This document shows positions 39,199 through 49,779 of a stretch of DNA of 64,000 nt, in pieces; the stretch's first letter is position 1; every line of letters starts with the position of its first letter. The DNA is from Variovorax paradoxus (GTDB lineage: Bacteria; Pseudomonadota; Gammaproteobacteria; Burkholderiales; Burkholderiaceae_C), in NCBI RefSeq assembly GCF_030815975.1, contig NZ_JAUSXL010000002.1:434001-498000 (forward strand). The letters run 5' to 3'. The position numbers and the translations under genes were made by a program. The notes under the pieces are model-generated. The model searched no databases. It saw only the letters and a list, made by a program, of their open reading frames with translations, and was not told where the DNA came from.

Positions 39199-42006
39199 AT
39201 GACAAGACATCTGTTGCCCGCGGCCCGCCCATCGGCCGCTCGCCCCTCCCTGCCCTTGAACGGTCTTCGCCTCTCTGTTCTCGGCGCGGCCGTTGCCGTG
39301 GTCCTGGGTATTGCAAGCACTGACGCCAGCGCCTTCGCGCTGGGGCAGTTGAAGGTGCAATCGGCCCTGGGCGAACCGCTTCGCGCGGAAATCGACGTGA
39401 CCGAGATGGCAGCCGCCGAAGCGGAAAGCCTGAAGATCAACGTGGCCAGCGCCGACGCCTTCAAGAACGCGGGCGTCCCGTACAACGCCGCACTGAGCGA
39501 CGTCAAGGCCACGCTGCAGCGCCGCGCCGGCGGCCAGTACGTCGTCCGGCTCACCGGCAGCCGTCCGCTCAACGATCCCTTTGTCGACCTGCTGCTCGAG
39601 GCCAACGGTTCGTCGGGCCGCATGGTGCGCGACTACACGGTGCTGCTCGATCCGCCGGCAACCCGCCAGGCGGCGCCGAGCGCGCCCATCTCGCCCGCCG
39701 CGCCGCAGGTCAGCACGCCGCCTGCAGAACGTCCGGGTGCCGCTGCGGTCCGCGCACGCCGCGAGCGCGCACCTGTCGCGCCGGCCATCGCTCCCACAGC
39801 GCCGGTGCCCGCCGCGCCGCAGGCGCCCAGCGCCGCTGCGCCGGCTCGTCCGGCTGGCGGTGGTGAACAACAGGTCACGGTCCAGCGCGGCGATACCGCC
39901 GGCAAGATCGCCGGGGCCCACAAGCCCGCCGACATCTCGCTCGACCAGATGCTGGTGGCGCTGCTGCTTGCCAATCCCGATGCGTTCATTGGTGGCAACA
40001 TCAACCGCATGAAGGCCGGCGCCGTGCTCGATCTGCCGAGTGCCGCCGAAGCCGGCGTCATTCTGCCGTCGGAAGCGCGGCGCACCATTACCGCGCAGAG
40101 CCGCGACTTCGGCGCCTACCGCCAACGCCTTGCCGAGAATGCACCCACGTCGAACGTGGCCGCTGCCGACCGCAAGGCTTCGGGCAAGCTGCAGGCCAAC
40201 GTCGAGGATCGCAATGCCGCGGCAAGCGCACCCGACAAGCTGACGATCTCGCAAGGCAGCGCCACGGCCCGCGCCGCCGACGAAAAGGTTGCGCAGACCC
40301 GCCAGGCGCAGGACAGCAGCAACCGCGTTGCCGAACTCTCGAAGAACATCAACGAACTGGCCAAGCTCAAGGCAGCCACCGGTTCGGCGGCGCCTGCCGC
40401 TGGCTCGGCGGCACCCGCACCGGCAGCCCCCGGCATTCCCGTTCCCAATCCGGGCGTCCCCGCCGCCACGGCACCCGCCAGTCCGGCGCCTGCAGCCACC
40501 GCGCCCGCCCCGGCTGCTGCTCCCGCCACGGCACCCGCCGCTCCCGCCACAACGCCCGCGGCCGCTTCGGCTTCAGCGGCACCGGCAGCGATTCCCGCGC
40601 CCGCCGCAGCGGTACCGGCAGCAGCTGCTCCCACCGCTCCAGCCGCCGAGCCGACGCCCGCTGCAACGTCCGAACTGGCGCCGGCCGCTCCCGCAGCGGC
40701 GGCAAGTGCCGCGGCCGCCGCGCCGGCTCCGACGCCCAAGCCGGTCGTCAAGGCGGCCCCTCCTGCGCCTCCGGTGGAACGCGGTTTCTTCGAAGAGCTG
40801 ATGGACAACCCGCTGATGCTCGGCGGCGCAGCGCTGATCGCCTTGCTGGTCGGCTTCCTGCTCTACCGTGTTCTGGGCCGCCGGCGCGAAGAAATGAGCG
40901 AAAGCGTGTTTCTCGAAAGCCGCATCCCGAAAGACTCGTTCTTCGGCGCCAGCGGCGGCGAATCGGTCGACACCAAGCACCGCGGGGACTCCACCGTGTC
41001 GTCGCTGTCGTACTCGCCGAGCCAGCTCGACGCGGGAGATGTCGACCCCGTGGCCGAAGCGGACGTGTACCTCGCCTATGGCCGCGACCTGCAGGCCGAG
41101 GAAATCCTGCGCGAGGCCCTCCGCGTGAATCCGGACCGCACGGCCATCCACCTCAAGCTGCTCGAGATCCATGCCAAGCGCCGCGACGTCCGGGCCTATG
41201 AAGGCCTTGCGACCGAAGTGCACAAGCTGACCAACGGCATCGGCGCCGACTGGAACCGCGTGGTCGAAATGGGCAAGGACCTCGATCCAGGCAATCCGCT
41301 GTACGAATCGGGCGCGCCCCGAGGCGTGACCCCGGCCGAAAGCGCCGCCTTTGCAGGCGCCCTCGCCACGGCTGCGGCCAAGCCCGCGCCGGCCCCGGTG
41401 GCAGCGCCTGCACCCGCCCCCGTCGTGGCGGCCACGCCAGCCTTCATGCCCTCGGTCGCGCCGCTGGACTTCGATCTGGACCTGAGCCAGCCGCCGGCAC
41501 CCGCGCCTGCCCCCGCCCCGGTGAGTGCGAGCCTGCCGAAGGCGGCGTATGCGCCCGCCGCCAGCAGCGCACCGCTGTCCAACGGCCATGCGCACGCGCC
41601 CACCGCACCGGTCGACCTGGAAAACGACTTCGACACCGCCCCTGGCGCGCTGTCTCCGATCACCCGCCCCGGCGCACTGGGTGAATCCGACGCCAACACC
41701 CGCCCGGCCGGGCTGCGCGGCAACCTGCCCGCAGACTCTGGATTCATCGAATTCGACATGAGTGCGCTGGCCGGCCTTCCCGCCCGCCCGGTGGCCAGTA
41801 CCGCCGAAGCAGCAACGTTCTCCGGGGCCGCGCAGGACGACGATGGCGACGACGAGAGCCCCCATGCGGTCAAGCTGTCGCTGGCGCGCGAGCTGCAGGC
41901 CATCGGCGACGTCGAAGGCGCCCGCTCGCTGGTCGAGGAAGTCGAGGCCGAAAGCGCTGGCGAGCTCAAGTCGGAGGCGAGGCAATTGCTCGCCGAGCTG
42001 CGCTGA
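39199..42006 (+). CDS. fimV: FimV/HubP-like polar organiser protein
   Basis: A large (935 residues) inner-membrane protein of the FimV/HubP type, which organises the pole and type IV pili. The N-terminal signal-like segment (LSVLGAAVAVVLGIAST) is followed by the FimV N-terminal domain (FALGQLKVQSALGEPLRAEI, KINVASADAFKNAGVPYNAA), a LysM-like domain around residues 225-285 (TVQRGDTAGKIAG), a long Ala/Pro-rich stretch (about 390-520), one transmembrane helix (LMLGGAALIALLVGFLLYRV, residues about 538-557), and a C-terminal TPR module with VKLSLARELQAIGDVEGARS. Followed by truA after 27 nt. Confidence 0.9.
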   Translation: MTRHLLPAARPSAARPSLPLNGLRLSVLGAAVAVVLGIASTDASAFALGQLKVQSALGEPLRAEIDVTEMAAAEAESLKINVASADAFKNAGVPYNAALSDVKATLQRRAGGQYVVRLTGSRPLNDPFVDLLLEANGSSGRMVRDYTVLLDPPATRQAAPSAPISPAAPQVSTPPAERPGAAAVRARRERAPVAPAIAPTAPVPAAPQAPSAAAPARPAGGGEQQVTVQRGDTAGKIAGAHKPADISLDQMLVALLLANPDAFIGGNINRMKAGAVLDLPSAAEAGVILPSEARRTITAQSRDFGAYRQRLAENAPTSNVAAADRKASGKLQANVEDRNAAASAPDKLTISQGSATARAADEKVAQTRQAQDSSNRVAELSKNINELAKLKAATGSAAPAAGSAAPAPAAPGIPVPNPGVPAATAPASPAPAATAPAPAAAPATAPAAPATTPAAASASAAPAAIPAPAAAVPAAAAPTAPAAEPTPAATSELAPAAPAAAASAAAAAPAPTPKPVVKAAPPAPPVERGFFEELMDNPLMLGGAALIALLVGFLLYRVLGRRREEMSESVFLESRIPKDSFFGASGGESVDTKHRGDSTVSSLSYSPSQLDAGDVDPVAEADVYLAYGRDLQAEEILREALRVNPDRTAIHLKLLEIHAKRRDVRAYEGLATEVHKLTNGIGADWNRVVEMGKDLDPGNPLYESGAPRGVTPAESAAFAGALATAAAKPAPAPVAAPAPAPVVAATPAFMPSVAPLDFDLDLSQPPAPAPAPAPVSASLPKAAYAPAASSAPLSNGHAHAPTAPVDLENDFDTAPGALSPITRPGALGESDANTRPAGLRGNLPADSGFIEFDMSALAGLPARPVASTAEAATFSGAAQDDDGDDESPHAVKLSLARELQAIGDVEGARSLVEEVEAESAGELKSEARQLLAELR

Positions 42007-42033
42007 GCAGCTTTTTCCGCTGTTCCTGAATTC

Positions 42034-42846
42034 GTGAGGCTGGCGCTAGGCATCCGCTACAACGGCCAGGCGTACGAGGGCTGGCAAAGCCAGCGCTCGG
42101 GCCGCACGGTGCAGGACAAGCTCGAAGCCGCGCTCGCCAAGTTCGCGGCGCAGCCCATCGGCACGCTGTGCGCCGGCCGCACCGACGCCGGCGTGCATGC
42201 GCTGATGCAGGTGGTGCACTTCGACACCACGGTCGAACGCGAACCCTTCTCCTGGATGCGCGGCACCAACCGCTATCTGCCCGACGACATCGCCGTGCAG
42301 TGGGCCCAGCCGGTGCCCGACGAATTCCACTGCCGCGCCAGCGCACTGGCGCGGCGCTACCTCTACGTGCTGTCGCAATCGCCCGTGCGGCCCAGCCTCG
42401 ATGCGGGCCGGGTCGGCTGGTCGATGCATGCACTCGACGGCGATGCAATGCGCGCCGCCGCCGCCCTGCTGGTGGGCAAGCACGACTTCAGCTCCTTCCG
42501 CGCCTCGGCCTGCCAGGCGCGCTCGCCGGTCAAGGACCTGCGGCGCATCGAGATCACGCGCGTCGGCAGCGGCGACCGCTGCCGCTGGCATTTCGAGTTC
42601 GAGGCCGATGCCTTCCTGCACCACATGATCCGCAACCTGATGGGCTGCCTGGTGCGCATCGGCCGCGGCGACGAGCGGCCCGAGTGGATCACCGAGGTGC
42701 TCGAGGCGCGCAGCCGCAAGGTGGCGGCGCCCACCTTCTCGGCCAACGGGCTGTATTTTCTCGGACCGTTGTACGACGCCAAGTGGGGTCTGCCGGCCGA
42801 GGCCACGCTGCAGGCCGGCGGCGCTCCTTATGATGGGCCGCCATGA
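42034..42846 (+). CDS. truA: tRNA pseudouridine(38-40) synthase TruA
   Basis: Modifies U38-40 of the tRNA anticodon arm. The 270-residue protein has a GTG start, then RLALGIRYNGQAYEGWQSQR, the catalytic Asp51 in CAGRTDAGVHALMQVVHFD, and FEFEADAFLHHMIRNLMGCL. It overlaps trpF by 4 nt (ATGA), an unusual coupling of tRNA modification and tryptophan synthesis seen across Burkholderiales. Confidence 0.95.
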   Translation: MRLALGIRYNGQAYEGWQSQRSGRTVQDKLEAALAKFAAQPIGTLCAGRTDAGVHALMQVVHFDTTVEREPFSWMRGTNRYLPDDIAVQWAQPVPDEFHCRASALARRYLYVLSQSPVRPSLDAGRVGWSMHALDGDAMRAAAALLVGKHDFSSFRASACQARSPVKDLRRIEITRVGSGDRCRWHFEFEADAFLHHMIRNLMGCLVRIGRGDERPEWITEVLEARSRKVAAPTFSANGLYFLGPLYDAKWGLPAEATLQAGGAPYDGPP

Positions 42847-43538
42847 CTGCCGCTCCCCGCACCCGCATCAAGATCTGCGGCCTCACGCGCGAGGCCGACG
42901 TGGATGCCGCGGTCGAGGCCGGGGCCGATGCCGTCGGCTTCGTGCTCTATGCCGCGAGCCCCCGCGCCGTCACGGCCGAGCGCGCCGCCCGGTTGGCCTC
43001 GCGCCTGCCTCCTTTCGTGACACCCGTGCTGCTGTTCGTCAACGGTGATGCTCTCGAAGTCATAGCATCGCTCGCCCGCGTGAAGGGCTCCATCGCGCAG
43101 TTCCACGGCGAAGAAACGCCCGAACAATGCGAGGAAGCCACCGGCCCGGGCCGCTTTCGCTACCTGCGCGCGGCCCGTATTCCGCTGGGTGCCGCCGGAG
43201 CCGGCTTCGACCTCGTAAAATACGCGTCCGATTACTCCCACGCCCAGGCCATCCTGCTCGACGCCCATGTCGAAGGTTATGGCGGTGGCGGCAAGGCATT
43301 CGATTGGTCACTTCTTCCACCCGCCGTCGACGCTCACCTCGTCTTGAGTGGTGGGCTCACACCTGCAAACGTGAGCGATGGCATTCGCATCCTGCGGACG
43401 CGCTGCAAGACGCTGTCCGTTGATGTGAGCTCGGGCGTCGAAATCGACGGTCCCGGGAACAAGGGCCTGAAGGATGCCGGAAAGATCCGGCAGTTCGTCG
43501 CCGCCGTCAGGGCCGCAGACGCCTCCTTCTCCAGTTAG
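42843..43538 (+). CDS. trpF: phosphoribosylanthranilate isomerase
   Basis: Third step of the anthranilate branch of tryptophan synthesis, TIM barrel, 231 residues. The N-terminal catalytic Cys is in RIKICGLTREADVDAAVEAG; GFVLYAASPRAV and the phosphate-binding ends SGGLTPANVSDGI and LSVDVSSGVEIDGPGNKGLK confirm the family. It overlaps truA and lies 49 nt before trpB. Confidence 0.96.
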   Translation: MTAAPRTRIKICGLTREADVDAAVEAGADAVGFVLYAASPRAVTAERAARLASRLPPFVTPVLLFVNGDALEVIASLARVKGSIAQFHGEETPEQCEEATGPGRFRYLRAARIPLGAAGAGFDLVKYASDYSHAQAILLDAHVEGYGGGGKAFDWSLLPPAVDAHLVLSGGLTPANVSDGIRILRTRCKTLSVDVSSGVEIDGPGNKGLKDAGKIRQFVAAVRAADASFSS

Positions 43539-43587
43539 CCGCCGCACCCGATCGTGATTTCGGGCTGCGGCCCAACGATCGAGAACC

Positions 43588-44874
43588 ATGCAAAGCCAAT
43601 TCCAGGACTACCAGCAACCCGACGCCACCGGCCACTTCGGCAACTACGGCGGCACCTTCGCGAGCGAAACGCTCACCCACGCGATCAACGAGCTGCGCGA
43701 CGCGTACGCCAGGTTCAAGGACGATCCGGCATTCCTCGCCGAATTCCACTACGAGCTCAAGCACTTCGTCGGCCGGCCCTCGCCGGTCTACCACGCCGCG
43801 CGCACCAGCCGCGAGATGGGCGGCGCGCAGATCTACCTCAAGCGCGAAGACCTGAACCACACCGGCGCGCACAAGATCAACAACGTGATCGGCCAGGCGA
43901 TGCTCGCGCGCCGCATGGGCAAGCCCCGCGTGATCGCCGAAACCGGCGCCGGCCAGCACGGCGTGGCCACCGCCACCATCTGCGCGCGCTACGGCCTCGA
44001 ATGCGTGGTCTACATGGGCAGCCAGGACGTGAAGCGCCAGAGCCCCAACGTCTACCGCATGAACCTGCTCGGCGCCACGGTGGTGCCGGTGGAGTCGGGC
44101 AGCAAGACGCTGAAGGACGCCCTCAACGAGGCCATGCGCGACTGGGTCACGAACGTGGAGAACACCTTCTACATCATCGGCACCGTGGCCGGCCCGCACC
44201 CCTACCCGACCATGGTGCGCGACTTCCAGAGCGTGATCGGCACGGAGTGCATCGACCAGATGCCCGCCATGCTGGCAGCCCAGGGCATCACCGGCGAGGC
44301 CGAAGGCCGGCAGCCCGACGTGGTGGTGGCCTGCGTGGGCGGCGGCAGCAACGCGATGGGCATCTTCCATCCCTACATTCCGTTCGCGGGCACGCGCCTG
44401 ATCGGCGTCGAGGCCGCGGGCGAAGGGCTCGACAGCGGCAAGCACTCGGCTTCGATCCTGCGCGGCAGCCCGGGCGTGCTGCACGGCAACCGCACCTACC
44501 TTCTGCAGAGCGAAGACGGCCAGATCACCGAAACGCACAGCATCAGCGCCGGGCTCGACTATCCGGGCGTGGGCCCCGAGCATGCCTACCTGGCCGACAT
44601 CGGCCGCGCCGAGTACGTCGGCATCACCGACATCGAGGCGCTCGAAGCCTTTCACTACCTGTGCCGCACCGAAGGCATCATTCCGGCCCTCGAATCGAGC
44701 CACGCCGTGGCCTACGCCATGAAACTCGCAAAGACCATGCGGCCGGACCAGTCGATCCTGGTGAACCTCTCGGGCCGGGGCGACAAGGACATCGGCACTG
44801 TGGCCGACCTGTCGGGCGTCGACTTCTACGACCGGCCCTCGATGCGCGGGCTGAGCGTGAAGGGAGGCAAGTGA
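43588..44874 (+). CDS. trpB: tryptophan synthase beta subunit
   Basis: PLP subunit making tryptophan from indole and serine, 428 residues. The Schiff-base Lys96 lies in [20 protein letters not shown], and the phosphate-binding loop is in [20 protein letters not shown]; the catalytic Glu is in [13 protein letters not shown]. Its N-terminus (about 20 residues before GTF) is longer than E. coli TrpB. The stop and trpA start overlap by 1 nt (TGATG). Confidence 0.97.
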   Translation: MQSQFQDYQQPDATGHFGNYGGTFASETLTHAINELRDAYARFKDDPAFLAEFHYELKHFVGRPSPVYHAARTSREMGGAQIYLKREDLNHTGAHKINNVIGQAMLARRMGKPRVIAETGAGQHGVATATICARYGLECVVYMGSQDVKRQSPNVYRMNLLGATVVPVESGSKTLKDALNEAMRDWVTNVENTFYIIGTVAGPHPYPTMVRDFQSVIGTECIDQMPAMLAAQGITGEAEGRQPDVVVACVGGGSNAMGIFHPYIPFAGTRLIGVEAAGEGLDSGKHSASILRGSPGVLHGNRTYLLQSEDGQITETHSISAGLDYPGVGPEHAYLADIGRAEYVGITDIEALEAFHYLCRTEGIIPALESSHAVAYAMKLAKTMRPDQSILVNLSGRGDKDIGTVADLSGVDFYDRPSMRGLSVKGGK

Positions 44875-45719
44875 TGAGCCGCATTGCCGCCACCTTCGAC
44901 GCGCTGAAAAAAGACGGCCGCCGCGCCTTGATTCCTTACGTCACAGCCGGATTCCCTTACGCGGACATCACACCCGAGCTGATGCACGGCATGGTCGAGG
45001 CGGGCGCCGACGTGATCGAGCTCGGCGTGCCCTTTTCCGACCCGATGGCCGATGGCCCGGTGATCCAGAAGGCCGGCGAGGCGGCACTGGCTCTGGGCAT
45101 TGGCATGAAGCAGGTGCTGGCCATGGTGGCCGCCTTCCGCCAGAAGGACGCGGCCACGCCCGTGGTGCTGATGGGCTATGCGAATCCGGTCGAACGCTAC
45201 GACCTCGTGCACGGCAAGAAGGCCTTCATCCGCGATGCGTCGGCCGCGGGCGTCGACGGCCTGCTGGTGGTCGACTACCCGCCCGAGGAGTGCGAGGACT
45301 TCGCGGCCGATCTCAAGGCCGCAGGCATCGACCTGATCTTCCTCTTGGCCCCCACCAGCACCAGCGAGCGCATGGCGCAGGTCGCGCGCATCGCGAGCGG
45401 CTATGTCTACTACGTCTCGCTCAAGGGCGTGACGGGCGCCGGCCACCTCGACACCGAAGCGGTTGGCCAGATGATCCCGCGCATCCGCGAGCACGTGGAC
45501 ATTCCGGTGGGCGTGGGCTTCGGCATCCGCGACGCGCGCACGGCGCAGGCCGTGGGTTCGGCCGCGGATGCGGTCGTGATCGGCACGAAGATCATCCAGC
45601 TGATCGACGGGCAGCCGCGCGAGAAAGTGGTTCCCGCGGTGCGCGAATTCCTCGCCGGCATCCGCGAGGCGCTCGATGCGCTGCCGGCGGCTACCCCCAA
45701 GAACGCGGCTGGCCGATAA
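44874..45719 (+). CDS. trpA: tryptophan synthase alpha subunit
   Basis: Lyase that releases indole from indole-3-glycerol phosphate, 281 residues. Catalytic Glu and Asp lie in [18 protein letters not shown] and [11 protein letters not shown], with phosphate binding in [24 protein letters not shown] and [10 protein letters not shown]. It forms the channelled complex with TrpB, whose gene it overlaps. Confidence 0.97.
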   Translation: MSRIAATFDALKKDGRRALIPYVTAGFPYADITPELMHGMVEAGADVIELGVPFSDPMADGPVIQKAGEAALALGIGMKQVLAMVAAFRQKDAATPVVLMGYANPVERYDLVHGKKAFIRDASAAGVDGLLVVDYPPEECEDFAADLKAAGIDLIFLLAPTSTSERMAQVARIASGYVYYVSLKGVTGAGHLDTEAVGQMIPRIREHVDIPVGVGFGIRDARTAQAVGSAADAVVIGTKIIQLIDGQPREKVVPAVREFLAGIREALDALPAATPKNAAGR

Positions 45720-45742
45720 TCGCTGCTGCCCCTCACCCCCAG

Positions 45743-45768
45743 CCCCTCTCCCGCGCGCGGGAGAGGGG
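45743..45768. repeat. perfect 26-nt palindrome between trpA and accD
   Basis: The plus strand has a 13-nt arm, CCCCTCTCCCGCG, immediately followed by its exact reverse complement, preceded by CCCCTCACCCCCAG. The whole looks like a widespread proteobacterial intergenic repeat. No T run follows, so a classical terminator is unlikely, although it could still stop or protect the mRNA. Confidence 0.7.
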
Positions 45769-45813
45769 AGCTAATCGTCAGGAAGGCATCCTTCCTGAGA
45801 AATTCGGAGTCCT

Positions 45814-46686
45814 ATGAGCTGGCTTGAAAAACTGCTACCCGCCAAGATCGCACAAACCGACCCGTCGGAGCGCCGCCAGGTGCCCGAGGGCCTGTGGATC
45901 AAATGCCCCGCCTGCGAGACCGTTCTCTACAAGACCGACCTCGAGCACAACCAGAATGTCTGCCCGAGCTGCAGCCACCATCACCGCATCGGCGCCCGCG
46001 CACGGCTCGATGCCTTCCTCGACGCCGAGGGCCGCTACGAGGTCGGCCAGGAAGTGCTGCCTGTCGACGCACTCAAGTTCAAGGACAGCCGCAAATACCC
46101 CGAGCGGCTCAAGGAAGCGCTCGAGAACACCGGCGAGACCGATGCACTGGTCGTCATGGGCGGCTCGGTCCACAGCATCAGCGTGGTCGTGGCCTGCTTC
46201 GAGTTCGAATTCATGGGCGGCAGCATGGGCAGCGTGGTCGGCGAACGCTTCGTGCGCGGCGTGGAAACGGCCATCGAACAGAAGGTGCCGTTCATCTGCT
46301 TCACGGCCACCGGCGGCGCGCGCATGCAGGAAGGCCTGCTGTCGCTGATGCAGATGGCCAAGACCAATGCGGCGCTCACCCGGCTCGCGAAGAAGGGCCT
46401 GCCCTACATCAGCGTGCTGACCGACCCGACCATGGGCGGCGTGAGCGCCGGCTTCGCCTTCGTGGGCGATGTGGTCATTGCCGAGCCCAAGGCGCTGATC
46501 GGCTTTGCCGGCCCGCGCGTGATCGAATCGACCGTGCGCGTGACGCTGCCCGAAGGTTTCCAGCGCGCAGAGTTCCTGCAGACCAAGGGCGCGATCGACT
46601 TCATCAGCGACCGCCGCGAGCTGCGCAAGACCATTGCGAGCACCCTCGCGATGCTGCTGCGCCAGCCGGCCGACGCAGTGAGCTAG
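45814..46686 (+). CDS. accD: acetyl-CoA carboxylase carboxyltransferase subunit beta
   Basis: Carboxyltransferase subunit for malonyl-CoA synthesis, 290 residues. The N-terminal zinc ribbon is [20 protein letters not shown] plus PSCSHHHR; the carboxyltransferase core shows [39 protein letters not shown] and [18 protein letters not shown], ending GFAGPRVIE. AccA is not in this window. It is preceded by the palindrome and followed by a second repeat-like element. Confidence 0.96.
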   Translation: MSWLEKLLPAKIAQTDPSERRQVPEGLWIKCPACETVLYKTDLEHNQNVCPSCSHHHRIGARARLDAFLDAEGRYEVGQEVLPVDALKFKDSRKYPERLKEALENTGETDALVVMGGSVHSISVVVACFEFEFMGGSMGSVVGERFVRGVETAIEQKVPFICFTATGGARMQEGLLSLMQMAKTNAALTRLAKKGLPYISVLTDPTMGGVSAGFAFVGDVVIAEPKALIGFAGPRVIESTVRVTLPEGFQRAEFLQTKGAIDFISDRRELRKTIASTLAMLLRQPADAVS

Positions 46687-46687
46687 G

Positions 46688-46793
46688 CTCGCCCCCAGGC
46701 TGCGCGGCACTTCGTGTCCGCTTCGCCCTCCCCCTGCCGGGGGCAACACCTGCGGCCCGGCGAAGCCGGTTCCGCGGTGTTTCTGGAATGAGA
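46688..46793. repeat. dispersed-repeat-like element after accD
   Basis: The 106-nt space holds stacked hairpins: CCCCC-TGCC-GGGGG (46730-46743) and GGCCCGGCGAAGCCGGTTCC around 46754-46773. The overall look, a CCCCCAGGCTGCG start and CACTTCGTGTC, is like an interspersed repeat I associate with Variovorax intergenic regions; that association is from memory. Confidence 0.5.
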
Positions 46794-46834
46794 GCGCACT
46801 TGCGCGAGCAAGCACCAGTCGGCACTTGCTTTTC

Positions 46835-47395
46835 TCAGGCGCCCAGCCGGTAGGCCCAGATCAGCAGGTTGCCCAGCACGATCGCAATCACCTGCAGCAC
46901 TACGATCGCGGCCAGGGGCGACAGGTCCACGCCGCCGATCAGCGGAATGAACCGGCGGAACGGCCGCACCAGCGGCTCGGCCAGCCGCGAAATGAGGTCG
47001 AGCAGCATCGGCGACGCACCCGGTATCCACGACAGCACGGCATAGACCACCAGCAGCGCGGTCAGCCCCGAAACGGCGAGCTGCAGCAGTCCCACCAGTG
47101 AAACGAGCGGCAAGGCGGCAATCCGGCCCAGATTTCCGATCAGCAGCCAGAGCAGGAGGAATTTGGCCAGCACCAGCAGCCATGCGGCGATCAGGCTCGC
47201 CAGATCCCAGCGCTTGACTGAAGGCACGATGCGGCGCAGCGGCAGCACGATCCAGTCGGTGATCGCAAAGACGAAACGCCCGAGCGGGTTGCCGAACGGC
47301 ACGCGGTGGTACTGCATGTAAAGGCGCAGAAGGCAGGCGCCGCCGAGCAGGCCGACGATCACGTCGAGAAGGAACGAGGGGATCTGGTAGAGCAT
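46835..47395 (-). CDS. YggT family membrane protein
   Basis: A 186-residue membrane protein with two YggT repeats, each of two hydrophobic helices: FLLDVIVGLLGGACLLRLYM, NPLGRFVFAITDWIVLPLRR, then LVVYAVLSWIPG and AEPLVRPFRRFIPLIGG followed by a final helix. The family is often linked to osmotic shock resistance or cell division loci; the role here is unknown. The start MLYQIPSFLL is used; it is divergent from the next gene with only 25 nt between the start codons. Confidence 0.9.
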   Translation of the reverse strand: MLYQIPSFLLDVIVGLLGGACLLRLYMQYHRVPFGNPLGRFVFAITDWIVLPLRRIVPSVKRWDLASLIAAWLLVLAKFLLLWLLIGNLGRIAALPLVSLVGLLQLAVSGLTALLVVYAVLSWIPGASPMLLDLISRLAEPLVRPFRRFIPLIGGVDLSPLAAIVVLQVIAIVLGNLLIWAYRLGA

Positions 47396-47420
47396 GGGGC
47401 GTGGTCGTGAGGGGAATGCG

Positions 47421-48092
47421 ATGATAGCCATGCAAGGTTCCTCGATGACCACACAGCCCCTTTTGCATTCACTGCCATTGTTCCCGCTCGGCACGGTCCT
47501 GTTTCCGGGGGGCGTGCTTCCACTGCGTATTTTCGAGGTACGTTATCTCGACATGATCGGCAAATGCCGCAAGGCCGATGCGCCCTTCGGCGTGGTCAGC
47601 CTCACGAGCGGTAGCGAAGTTCGCAAGGCCGGCGCCGAGGCGGAAAGCTTCGCCGCCGTCGGTACGCTGGCGGTCATCCGCGAATTCGATTCGCCGCAAA
47701 GCGGCCTGCTGCAGATCGAATGCGTCGGCACGCAGCGCTTCCGGGTCCGCGCCGCCGAACTGCAGAAATACGGCTTGTGGGTTGCCCAGGCGGAAGCCTT
47801 GGCCGAAGACACCGCGCTCGAAATTCCAGGCGATCTCCAGCACACCGCCACGGCGCTGCGGCGCCTTGTCGACACCCTCGAAGAACGACGCCGCGCACAG
47901 GGCGCAGAGGCCCCGCGCCTGCCCGTCGGCGAGCCCTATCGGTTCGACGATTGCAGCTGGGTGGCCAACCGCTGGTGCGAACTGGTGCCCATGCAACTCG
48001 AACTGCGGCAGCGGCTCATGGAACTCGACAGTCCGCTGATGCGGCTCGAACTGGTCAGCGATCTGCTGGCACGTGCGGGCATCACTGAATAG
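47421..48092 (+). CDS. LON peptidase substrate-binding domain-containing protein
   Basis: A 223-residue protein made of the Lon N-terminal (LAN) domain alone: [40 protein letters not shown] and [20 protein letters not shown], with no protease or ATPase part. Such stand-alone proteins probably bind unfolded proteins or serve as substrate adaptors. Possible ATG starts are at 47421, 47430 and 47445; I prefer 47421 because AGGGG lies 6 nt upstream, though homology begins nearer 47445. Confidence 0.85.
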   Translation: MIAMQGSSMTTQPLLHSLPLFPLGTVLFPGGVLPLRIFEVRYLDMIGKCRKADAPFGVVSLTSGSEVRKAGAEAESFAAVGTLAVIREFDSPQSGLLQIECVGTQRFRVRAAELQKYGLWVAQAEALAEDTALEIPGDLQHTATALRRLVDTLEERRRAQGAEAPRLPVGEPYRFDDCSWVANRWCELVPMQLELRQRLMELDSPLMRLELVSDLLARAGITE

Positions 48093-48214
48093 AGTGCTAC
48101 TTCTTTCATAGCATTTCGTGCAGGATTGGCGGGCACTGGAGGCCGGTTCCGTTGGCACCCGATCGGCTAAAATGCCCGGTTGCGCTCACTTTTGTTGCGC
48201 CCCACCCGCTCTCC

Positions 48215-49777
48215 ATGTCCGACCACCTGATCCCCTCCATTCCCACGCCCGCCGCGGCTCCAGCCGCCGCGCCCGCCGTCGACGACAACCAGCTCATCGC
48301 GGAGCGCCGCGAAAAACTCAAGCTGATGCGCGCCGCGCAGGCTGAGGGCAAGGGCGTTGCGTTCCCCAACGACTTCAAGCCGGGCCACCGTGCCGCTGCG
48401 CTGATGGAAGCGCATGGCGCCGCCGATGCCGAAACGCTCGAGGCGCAGGCCATTTCCGTGAGCGTGGCAGGCCGCATGATGCTCAAGCGTGTGATGGGCA
48501 AGGCCAGTTTCGCAACGGTGCAGGACGCCACCGGCCGCATCCAGCTCTACGTCACGCGCGATGCCATCGGCGAAGAGGCCTACGCCGACTTCAAGCGCTG
48601 GGACCTGGGCGACATCGTGGGCGCCGAAGGCACGCTGATGAAGACCAAGACCGGCGAGCTGTCGGTCAAGGTGAGCCGGCTGCGCCTGCTCACCAAGAGC
48701 CTGCGCCCGCTGCCCGACAAGTTCCACGGCATGGCCGACCAAGAGCAGAAGTACCGCCAACGCTACGTCGACCTGATCACCGACGAATCCGCACGCGTGC
48801 GCTTCACCGCGCGCAGCAAGGCCGTGAGCGCGCTGCGCGAGTTCATGGTGGCGCACGACTTCCTCGAAGTCGAAACGCCGATGCTGCACCCCATTCCCGG
48901 CGGCGCCAACGCCAAGCCCTTCAAGACGCACCACAACGCGCTCGACCAGGAGATGTTCCTGCGCATCGCGCCCGAGCTCTACCTCAAGCGCCTGATCGTC
49001 GGCGGCTTCGAGCGCGTGTTCGAAATCAACCGGAGCTATCGCAACGAGGGCATCTCGGTGCGGCACAACCCCGAGTTCACGATGATGGAGTTCTACGCGG
49101 CCTACTGGAACTACCGCGACCTGATGGACTTCACCGAGACGCTGATCCGCACCATCGCCGACAAGGCCGCGGGCACGCAGCAGCTCAGCTACCAAGGCAA
49201 GCCTGTCGACCTGACCCAGCCCTTCGAGCGCCTGACGATTCGCGAAGCGATCCTCAAGCACACCGATGCCGGTGACGGTGTGGACGACGCCACCTGGCTC
49301 ATCAATGCCCTGCGCAAGCTCGGCCTGAGCGAGGAGAAGGACAAGCTCTCGCAGCGCAGCCTGGCCAGCCTGCAGGTGATGTACTTCGAAGAGACGGTGG
49401 AAGAGAAGCTCTGGCAGCCGACCTTCATCATGGAGCACCCGACCGAGATCTCGCCGCTGGCGCGCGCCAACGACGAGCGGCCCGAGGTCACCGAGCGCTT
49501 CGAGCTCTACATCACGGGCCGCGAGTTCGGCAACGGCTTCAGCGAGCTCAACGACGCCGAGGACCAGGCCGCGCGCTTCAACGCGCAGGTGGCCGCCAAG
49601 GACAGCGGCGACGACGAAGCCATGTTCTACGACCATGACTTCGTGCGCGCGCTGGAGTACGGCATGCCGCCCACCGGCGGCTGCGGCATCGGCATCGACC
49701 GGCTGATGATGCTGCTGACCGATTCGCCGAGCATCCGCGACGTGATCCTGTTCCCGGCGCTGCGCAGGGAATCTTGA
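48215..49777 (+). CDS. lysS: lysine--tRNA ligase (class II)
   Basis: Charges tRNA-Lys, 520 residues. The N-terminal OB-fold anticodon domain has [20 protein letters not shown]; class II motif 2 is [20 protein letters not shown] and motif 3 [13 protein letters not shown]. The start MSDHLIPS is used, 21 codons inside an open frame that begins with TTG. A TAAAAT at 48168-48173 could be a -10. Its last codons overlap the next gene's possible TTG start. Confidence 0.96.
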   Translation: MSDHLIPSIPTPAAAPAAAPAVDDNQLIAERREKLKLMRAAQAEGKGVAFPNDFKPGHRAAALMEAHGAADAETLEAQAISVSVAGRMMLKRVMGKASFATVQDATGRIQLYVTRDAIGEEAYADFKRWDLGDIVGAEGTLMKTKTGELSVKVSRLRLLTKSLRPLPDKFHGMADQEQKYRQRYVDLITDESARVRFTARSKAVSALREFMVAHDFLEVETPMLHPIPGGANAKPFKTHHNALDQEMFLRIAPELYLKRLIVGGFERVFEINRSYRNEGISVRHNPEFTMMEFYAAYWNYRDLMDFTETLIRTIADKAAGTQQLSYQGKPVDLTQPFERLTIREAILKHTDAGDGVDDATWLINALRKLGLSEEKDKLSQRSLASLQVMYFEETVEEKLWQPTFIMEHPTEISPLARANDERPEVTERFELYITGREFGNGFSELNDAEDQAARFNAQVAAKDSGDDEAMFYDHDFVRALEYGMPPTGGCGIGIDRLMMLLTDSPSIRDVILFPALRRES

Positions 49778-49779
49778 GC

